Source of the DNA: Deltaproteobacteria bacterium
GTDB lineage: Bacteria > Desulfobacterota > DSM-4660 > Desulfatiglandales > HGW-15
DNA length: 64,000 nt
Assembly: GCA_020060215.1 (NCBI GenBank)
Contig: JAGVAP010000062.1
Coordinates: 26,541 to 90,540, forward strand
Reading direction: 5' to 3'
Under the pieces are notes generated by a model, which saw nothing but the letters and a program-made list of their open reading frames with translations, was not told where the DNA came from and searched no databases. Numbering within the stretch: position 1 is the stretch's first letter; each line of letters opens with the position of its first letter. Shown piece after piece: positions 58,616-64,000 of the stretch. A program made the position numbers and the translations under genes.

Positions 58616-59925
58616 CAGGCTCCCCATTGGAAGACGACCCTGTCTCCGTCTCCGCCGTAGGGGATGACCAGCCGAGGGGTGAATCCGTTGCGAAGGAGCC
58701 CGGGCGTGAAGTGGGTATGCCAGGGAATCCCGAGGTCCATTTCAAAGAGGATGTTCCGGATCCCTTCTTTCGCGAAGAGCTTCAGATGGTCCGCGAGGTT
58801 CGCCTCCGCATCGCCGCCCGAAAGAATCGGATGGAGGGTCACCCTCTTCTGGGGTCGATCGAACTGGGCCGACAGCACCGAGAATGCGTTCCGGCTCTCT
58901 CCATGATCTTTCACCGGCATGATCTCCCGGGGCAGAACGAGCCTGTGATACTGCTCCCGCAGGAAAGGTTCCATTTCCGGGTGGCACCACGAAGTCGCGC
59001 CCGGGTCCTCCTGCATCTGCCTGAACAGGGCGGTGACCGGGGTTCCCGCCCCCTGTTCGTCAAAGAGCGTGAGGCTCCCGAGGACTTCGAAGTGCTCCGT
59101 GGGGAGTTCCTCGGTCGGAAAGGTGTTGACGAGCCCTACCGCGTAGGTCTTGCCGATCACCGAGATGCAGGTTTCGAGCAAGGTCTCCGGAATCGGGGAG
59201 TCTGGCTCCTGGCCAAAGATGTAAGGACCGTAGCACGCGACGGTCTTGCGGCTGAACCAGTTCCATACGATCCCACCTCCCACCTGCCCCTGCGGGCCCA
59301 AGGCGACGGCAGCCTCGTATTCCCCCGCCGCAACCATATCCACCAGCTTCCCGGGGAAACGGAAAAACGGGGGGAGCCGCAGCGCGGAATAGCACGCGTG
59401 GACCTTCTGGGCAAAGATCTTGAGGATATCCGGTTCGGGCCTTGCGACGGAGAAGTGCTTCAGCGGGGACGAAGGCGGAGAGGGACCCTCCTGGAGAGGA
59501 GGATAGGACCTTTCCTTGACCAGGGTGAGCAGGATTCCTCCGCCGGTCCGCTCCCTGACCTGCAGCCGGTCCACGAACCGGGATGCGATGAGGAGCCCCA
59601 TCTGCTCGAGGGTCTCCTCGTCGTCCGGAGAGACCGAGGCGGTGATGTTGAACAGCCGGAGATTGATGTTCTTGACGGGGCACGCGAACTCCGCCTGGAC
59701 GTAGTACCGGCCGTCCAGGCACCGGAGATCGATCTCCCGCTCGGAGCCGCTGTTGCGGCACAGATAGGCGAAGATCTCTTCCGTGGCAAGGCCGAGGGCC
59801 GTGGCCTCCTTCTGTCCTAGTCCCATGGCCAGCGCGGATTGTTCGACAAAGGAGGTGGATACGGGCAGAAAGGCCATACCCGTGAGAACGCGCAAGGTGA
59901 GAGTTCGGTGGCCGCCTGCGATCAA
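58615..59925 (-). CDS. RsbW-like HATPase fused to a GNAT-like acyltransferase domain
   Basis: 436 residues from TTG 59925, supported by AGGAGG five bases upstream. Residues about 17-145 look like an anti-sigma HATPase (STSFVEQSALAMGLGQKEAT, ALGLATEEIFAYLCRNSGSE, LEQMGLLIASRFVDRLQVRE, GGILLTLVKE). From about 160 the protein changes to a GNAT-like region starting FSVARPEPDILKIFAQKVHA. The C-terminal block (LFAKEGIRNILFEMDLGIPW, GLLRNGFTPRLVIPYGGDGD, RVVFQWG) resembles that of the GNAT protein at 51156. The N-box asparagine region is less conserved than in the stand-alone kinase, so kinase activity is uncertain. It may regulate acylation by partner switching; that is inference. Confidence 0.78.
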   Translation of the reverse strand: MIAGGHRTLTLRVLTGMAFLPVSTSFVEQSALAMGLGQKEATALGLATEEIFAYLCRNSGSEREIDLRCLDGRYYVQAEFACPVKNINLRLFNITASVSPDDEETLEQMGLLIASRFVDRLQVRERTGGGILLTLVKERSYPPLQEGPSPPSSPLKHFSVARPEPDILKIFAQKVHACYSALRLPPFFRFPGKLVDMVAAGEYEAAVALGPQGQVGGGIVWNWFSRKTVACYGPYIFGQEPDSPIPETLLETCISVIGKTYAVGLVNTFPTEELPTEHFEVLGSLTLFDEQGAGTPVTALFRQMQEDPGATSWCHPEMEPFLREQYHRLVLPREIMPVKDHGESRNAFSVLSAQFDRPQKRVTLHPILSGGDAEANLADHLKLFAKEGIRNILFEMDLGIPWHTHFTPGLLRNGFTPRLVIPYGGDGDRVVFQWGA

Positions 59926-59965
59926 GTTAGCCTCCTTTTCGCTATTGCCGGGAGCACGAATGCAT

Positions 59966-60033
59966 CTGTAGGAGCAACCTCCGGTTGCGATTCCCCAAAT
60001 CTCTCTGTAGGAGCAAGCTCCGCTTGCGATTCC
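59966..60033 (-). repeat. Two REP-like palindromes (family A) beside a transposase remnant
   Basis: Two copies, 59966-59994 (GGAGCAACCTCCGGTTGCG core) and 60005-60033 (GGAGCAAGCTCCGCTTGCG core), each starting CTGTA and ending GATTCC. A third, strongly decayed unit may follow near 60050. They lie 140-210 bases from the RAYT remnant. The rest of the 59926-60173 gap shows nothing else. Confidence 0.8.
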
Positions 60034-60173
60034 CCGGGAACAGCGGGCAGAGCATGCTCCTGCAGGCTGCCGCTCAGAAAGAAAACGGGCGTAGTATAGG
60101 AAAAGGGGGTAGGTGAGTCAAAAAGAAAAGGAGCGTAAAAAAGGGGAGATCTTGATTTATTGCATTACCCCTT

Positions 60174-60434
60174 TTATTTCTCACCGAAACTGCCGTTTCT
60201 ATCCGCCTTTTGCGCGCGCGAAACAGCCCGGCTTACGGCGGAGGGAATGATCCCCAACTCCTTTGAGATATGTGCCACGGTGAGCCCGTGTCTTCGGACG
60301 CCGAGGTAGCAAAGAACTGCACGGGCCTTGGAAACAGTCGCCACCTTGCTGCCGGATCTCAGTTCCTCGGAGTCCACGCCGAAGCGGTTGGCGACTTTCT
60401 TCAGCAACTGCTCAAGGCTTATCCCCTTCTGCCT
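60174..60434 (-). pseudogene. C-terminal remnant of a REP-associated tyrosine transposase (RAYT-like)
   Basis: The frame reads RQKGISLEQLLKKVANRFGV, then SKARAVLCYLGVRRHGLTVA and HISKELGIIPSAVSRAVSRA. This matches the DnaA-C/HTH-like region found at the C-terminus of many Y1 (IS200-like) REP-associated transposases. The catalytic HUH and tyrosine part is absent: upstream, the same bases form the 3' end of the response regulator gene in another frame. The remnant is therefore a decayed or truncated copy joined to that gene, next to two REP-like palindromes. A stand-alone small HTH protein from TTG 60407 is a less likely alternative. Confidence 0.65.
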
Positions 60435-60864
60435 GAGAAGGGATGGGAAGGGTGAGCCAGGTTCCTACGATCTTCTTGATCGCCGAGTCCACATCCAGGT
60501 AGTTGACGGGTTTGGTAACGAAATCTGCTGCCCCCGCTTCTGCACAGAAGATCTTGTCCTCCTGCTCGTTGGACGTAGTCCAAATGACGATGGGAATGCC
60601 TTTGAGATCCGCACGCCCTTTGATTTCCCGCAAGGCTTGCCAGCCGTCGATCTTGGGCATGTTGAGATCCAGCAGGATAAGGCCCACATGAGATCGGGCC
60701 TCCTGACCGCGCAGGTACTCCATCAACTCCCCGCCATCTTGTACGAACTTCACTTCCAGGGAATCCTCGAAGTCACGGAAAGACATCTCAAGGAGGAACC
60801 TGTCGTCCAAGTCATCTTCTGCGATCAGGACAATTGGCTTGCCATCCCTGCGGGGGGCACTCAT
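60412..60864 (-). CDS. Single-domain response regulator (Rcp1-like)
   Basis: 150 residues, ATG 60864 inside the ATGA overlap with the kinase stop. Receiver motifs: acidic pair in IVLIAEDDLDDRFLL, phosphoacceptor Asp66 in LILLDLNMPKIDGW, VIWTTSNEQED and the lysine in DFVTKPVNYLD. No output domain. It matches the Rcp1-like regulators that partner phytochrome-type and multi-PAS kinases. The last residues (SQAEGDKP) lie over a transposase remnant, so the original C-terminus was probably different. Confidence 0.9.
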   Translation of the reverse strand: MSAPRRDGKPIVLIAEDDLDDRFLLEMSFRDFEDSLEVKFVQDGGELMEYLRGQEARSHVGLILLDLNMPKIDGWQALREIKGRADLKGIPIVIWTTSNEQEDKIFCAEAGAADFVTKPVNYLDVDSAIKKIVGTWLTLPIPSQAEGDKP

Positions 60865-63800
60865 CGTCTTCCTCCGGTAACCGGCAGGGTAACGATGAAC
60901 GTCGATCCTCTCCCGGGCGCGCTCTTCGCGGTTATGGTCCCGCCGTGCCGCTCCAATATCTTCTTGCAGATGGCAAGACCAATGCCTGTTCCTGGATACT
61001 CATGTTTTCCATGCAGACGCTGAAAGGGCTGGAAGATTTTGTCCAGATACTTCTCATCGAACCCTATCCCGTTATCCTCAACGAGTACGCGGCAGAGCCC
61101 GTCCTCTTCAGCGCAATGAAATTTGATAACCGGCGGGGCCTCTCTACTCCGAAACTTGATCGCGTTCTCGATGAGGTTTTGGAACAACTGCCGAATCTGG
61201 GCAGCGTCTCCGATCACGGTCGGCATCGGCCCAACGATCACCTGCGCTCCCGCTTTTTTGACGCCCAACTCCAGGTCACTGATCGCATCTCGGACGACAT
61301 CGTTTAACGGCGTAGGTCTGAATTCTTCCCCTTTGGATTCTATTCGCGAGTAATTGAGCAGGGCCGCGAGGAGTTCCTGCATCCGATTGGCTGACCCGGT
61401 GATTCGAGAGATGTAATCCCTCTGCTGTTGGTCCAGACGATCGGCGCTCCTGGCCTCCACGAGCGACCCGAAGGTCTGGATCTTCCGGAGCGGCTCGTTC
61501 AGGTCGTGGGAGGCGATGAAGGCGAAGTCCTGGAGCTCGCGGTTCTTGCGCTCGAGCTCCGCGGTACGCTCGAGGACCCTTGTCTCGAGCTGATCGCGCG
61601 ATCGCTTCAGTTCTTCCTGGAGGGCTTTCTGCTCGGTGATGTCCCGGCTGAAGGAGACTACGGAATTTACGCGCCCGGCCCGGTCCATGACAGGATAGAA
61701 GCTGTGATGAAATTGTATGCCCGCGCGCTCGTCCTCGAATTCCACCGCCCGGCCGGATTCCAATACCTCCCTGACCCGCTTCTCGCGCGACCGGCCGAGT
61801 TCCGGCGGCAGCACTTCCGCGATTCGCTTCCCCAGGATCTCCTGCGACGTCTTCCCCATGCGCTCGAGACCCTTGCGGTTGGCGTTCAGGACCACGCACT
61901 CCGGGCTGAACACCCAGATCGACTCCTGGGCTGCGTCGAGAATCCCGCGAAGCTCCTCCTCCCTCTGTCGCAGCGCCTGCTCTGCTTTTTTTCGCTCGGT
62001 GATCTCCTGCCATCCGACGACGCCCGCAACGACGTTCCCGCTGCCGTCGCGGATGGGGCCGGCATTGCACATGAGCCAGAGCCGCCGGCCCTGCTCATTG
62101 ACCTGCACCAGCTCGCAGTCCCTCACCACTTCGCCGCGGCGGATGGCGCGCACGAGGGGCAGATCCTCGACCCGCATGGGCGTGATCCCGTCGGGGTGGT
62201 ACACGGCCCATCGCCCGGCCACCTGCTCGGCGGTCAAGAGGTCGTGCGGCCCTCCCAGCATCTCCTGCCCGAACCGGCTGACCATGCGGATGGTCACGTC
62301 AGGTCCGTCCGCCAGGGTGATGCCCTCGGGCACGTTTTCCAGGATCGCATCGAGAATGCGGCCGCGTTCCTCGGCCGTGGCCAGCGCCCGGCGCAGGGCC
62401 TCCTCCGCGCTCTTGCGGGGGCGGATGTCGACCCCGATGCCGACGGATGTTCCGTCCGACAGGGAGATGTTGGCCCATGAGATGTCGATGGCCGAACCGT
62501 CTTTCGCTGTGGTCTTCAAATCCCGCCACCCGGTCTTTAGCGATTGCATGAAGTCGATCACCTGTCGGCGGTACTCGGGGTCGGGATAGACCTTTTCCAT
62601 GAAGTCGGGGCCGGCGTCGGCCTCTGTCCAGCCCAGCACCTCGCGCAGGTGGTTGTTGAATCGAAACGATTGCAGGGCCGGGTCCCAGATGCAAAGCAGG
62701 ACCGGGATGTTGTCGACGATGCCGGTCAGGAGCTCTGTCTGGGCCCGGAGGTTCTCCTCGGCCCGCTTCCGCTCGGTCACCTCCTCCGCCGCCACCTGGA
62801 TGCCGATCACCTGGCCCCCATCGTCCTTCAGGGGCAGCCAGTGCTCCACCCAGGTCCGCATGGCGCCCGGCTGGGCCAACGTCGTGCCGGAGAATTCGAT
62901 GTTCATGACCGGCTGCCCGCTTTCGACGATCCCGGCAGCAAGCCGCTCGGCCTGGTCGGCCAGGTCGGGGACGATCTCGCGGACCGTTTTGCCCAGGTGA
63001 GCCGATGCGGGCAGGCCGTTGATCTCCGCCAGACGCTCGTTGATGCGCAGGTATCTCAGATCCAGGTCGAACACGCACAGGCCGATCGGGGCGGAATGGT
63101 AGATGGTCTCGATCTCCTCAAGCTGACGCCGGATCTCTTCGCGGCTCTTCGCCAGGGCCTCCTCCGCACGCTTTCGGGTGGTGATGTCCACAAACGTCAC
63201 CACCACCCCGGCAATGACATCTTCCGCGGTCCTGTAGGGGAGGACCCGCATGAGGAAGCAGCGGTCGCCATCATGGGCCGTGATTTCCTTCTCGCGCAGG
63301 CTCAGGGATTTCAGCACCTCGCCGACGTCCGACAGCAGATCGGTCCCCGCAAACCGGGGCGCCAGGTCGACGATAGGCCGGTCGACATCGCTCTCCCGCA
63401 GGTGGAAGAGCGCGGTCGCTGCCGGCGTGAATTTCTTGATCCGGAGTCTGCGGTCCAGAAAGATGGTCGCAATTTCGGTGCTGGCAAAGAGGTTTTGCAG
63501 GTCGTTGTGTGCGGCGTCCAGCTCCGCCACCTTCTTGTTCAGCTCCGCATTGACGGTCGCCAGCTCCTCGTTGACCGACTGGAGCTCCTCCTTGCTGGTC
63601 TGCAGTTCCTCGTTCGCCGACTGAAGCTCCTCGTTGCTGGTAATGAGCTCCTCGTTGGAGCTTTTCAGCTCCTCGTTGGATGACTCCAATTCCTCGACCG
63701 CAGCCTGCAGGTCCTCCCGGGCGGTCCGCAGGTCATCCTCCAGTTGTTGGATAACGGCCTGATCGGACGGGCCGGTTCCATCCTCGTCGGAAACCGGCCG

Positions 63801-63890
63801 GAGCGCGGCGTGGCCGTGCTCCTGAATGATCACGGCCATAAGACCGCTGTCGGGCCCGAATTCCACCATCGGCCGAACGAGAAGTTTCAC
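60861..63890 (-). CDS. Multi-PAS histidine kinase, C-terminal part of a CheB/CheR-PAS type sensor
   Basis: 1009 residues in the open frame from GTG 63890, where no ribosome-binding site is seen; an in-frame TGA lies 66 bases upstream. The N-terminus (VKLLVRPMVEFG) resembles the region after CheB/CheR in fused chemotaxis-like sensors. The coiled coil ELESSNEELKSSNEEL to NEELATVNAELNKKV is the hallmark spacer of those proteins. Five PAS domains follow (about 125-245, 265-385, 395-505, 515-645, 650-770). Then comes a HisKA segment with the phosphoacceptor in FAFIASHDLNEPLRKIQTFG, and a HATPase with NLIENAIKFRSR, VEDNGIGFDEKY and GTGIGLAICKKILERHGG. No CheB/CheR domain is present in this frame, so the gene is either truncated or frameshifted at the window edge. 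Confidence 0.82.
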   Translation of the reverse strand: MKLLVRPMVEFGPDSGLMAVIIQEHGHAALRPVSDEDGTGPSDQAVIQQLEDDLRTAREDLQAAVEELESSNEELKSSNEELITSNEELQSANEELQTSKEELQSVNEELATVNAELNKKVAELDAAHNDLQNLFASTEIATIFLDRRLRIKKFTPAATALFHLRESDVDRPIVDLAPRFAGTDLLSDVGEVLKSLSLREKEITAHDGDRCFLMRVLPYRTAEDVIAGVVVTFVDITTRKRAEEALAKSREEIRRQLEEIETIYHSAPIGLCVFDLDLRYLRINERLAEINGLPASAHLGKTVREIVPDLADQAERLAAGIVESGQPVMNIEFSGTTLAQPGAMRTWVEHWLPLKDDGGQVIGIQVAAEEVTERKRAEENLRAQTELLTGIVDNIPVLLCIWDPALQSFRFNNHLREVLGWTEADAGPDFMEKVYPDPEYRRQVIDFMQSLKTGWRDLKTTAKDGSAIDISWANISLSDGTSVGIGVDIRPRKSAEEALRRALATAEERGRILDAILENVPEGITLADGPDVTIRMVSRFGQEMLGGPHDLLTAEQVAGRWAVYHPDGITPMRVEDLPLVRAIRRGEVVRDCELVQVNEQGRRLWLMCNAGPIRDGSGNVVAGVVGWQEITERKKAEQALRQREEELRGILDAAQESIWVFSPECVVLNANRKGLERMGKTSQEILGKRIAEVLPPELGRSREKRVREVLESGRAVEFEDERAGIQFHHSFYPVMDRAGRVNSVVSFSRDITEQKALQEELKRSRDQLETRVLERTAELERKNRELQDFAFIASHDLNEPLRKIQTFGSLVEARSADRLDQQQRDYISRITGSANRMQELLAALLNYSRIESKGEEFRPTPLNDVVRDAISDLELGVKKAGAQVIVGPMPTVIGDAAQIRQLFQNLIENAIKFRSREAPPVIKFHCAEEDGLCRVLVEDNGIGFDEKYLDKIFQPFQRLHGKHEYPGTGIGLAICKKILERHGGTITAKSAPGRGSTFIVTLPVTGGRR

Positions 63891-64000
63891 CTGGTGAACT
63901 TCGCCGTTGAGGCTGTCGAAAAAGGTTCCAATTCCCTTATTTCCCCGTTGTCATAAAATGCATCTGTGATAGATTGCGCCTGTAACAAACATCCCGGTCG

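Overview
The window is 64 kb of GC-rich, gene-dense DNA from a Gram-negative bacterium, most likely a deltaproteobacterium (Desulfobacterota). This is inferred from gene content: a complete tol-pal operon, a hybrid type II secretion/type IV pilus operon with pilMNO, an exosortase locus, paired moeA genes with a ModE-like regulator, UMF1 and NamZ families, and a CheB/CheR-type PAS kinase. No rRNA, tRNA, CRISPR array or intact insertion sequence was found. Both ends cut through or close to genes.

Layout. 1-7026 (+): three tandem secreted parallel beta-helix paralogues (the first cut by the window edge), an exosortase and a polyprenyl-phosphate sugar transferase. A good sigma-54 (-24/-12) site lies before the third beta-helix gene. 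7141-18032 (-): a secretion/pilus operon read gspF, gspE, pilM, pilN, pilO, pilP/gspC, TPR-secretin lipoprotein, three pseudopilins, a small exported protein and a lytic transglycosylase. 18817-21635 (+): a GT2-GtrA glycosyltransferase and UDP-glucose dehydrogenase. 21637-24656 (-): a thiolase with a palindromic operator, a DUF3108 protein and an unknown protein. 25009-28525 (+): moeA, moeA fused to a substrate-binding-like domain, and a ModE-like regulator, closed by a clear terminator. 28676-33865 (+): tolQ, tolR, tolA, tolB, pal, cpoB. 33895-43642 (mixed): ClC channel, nuclease, excisionase-like HTH, NamZ, PpiD, DUF1285, UMF1 transporter and two tandem exported proteins with EF-hand-like loops. 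43765-50852 (-): a signalling block made of STAS, RsbW-like kinase, NMT1-type binding protein and Cache-HAMP-PP2C phosphatase, followed by a barrel-like protein, EcsC and a Ser/Thr kinase. 51156-59925 (-): a GNAT protein, an MFS transporter, a three-subunit molybdenum hydroxylase, a HisC-like aminotransferase and an unusual RsbW-GNAT fusion. 60174-63890 (-): a multi-PAS histidine kinase, its response regulator and the remnant of a REP-associated transposase.

How the genes work together. The exosortase, sugar transferase, GT2 and Ugd genes suggest surface polysaccharide with associated surface proteins. The gsp/pil operon is the plausible envelope machine. The moeA/ModE operon and the molybdenum hydroxylase share molybdenum cofactor. 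The strongest candidates for new biology are the partner-switching operon with its own periplasmic binding protein, and the nearby RsbW-GNAT fusion whose C-terminal half resembles the separate GNAT protein.

A second theme is several families of dispersed palindromic intergenic repeats. They sit directly at stop codons, supply C-terminal tails or stops to several proteins, interrupt operon junctions including tolQ-tolR, and in one case lie beside a decayed RAYT transposase.

All family assignments come from reading motifs in the translated sequence; no database search was run.
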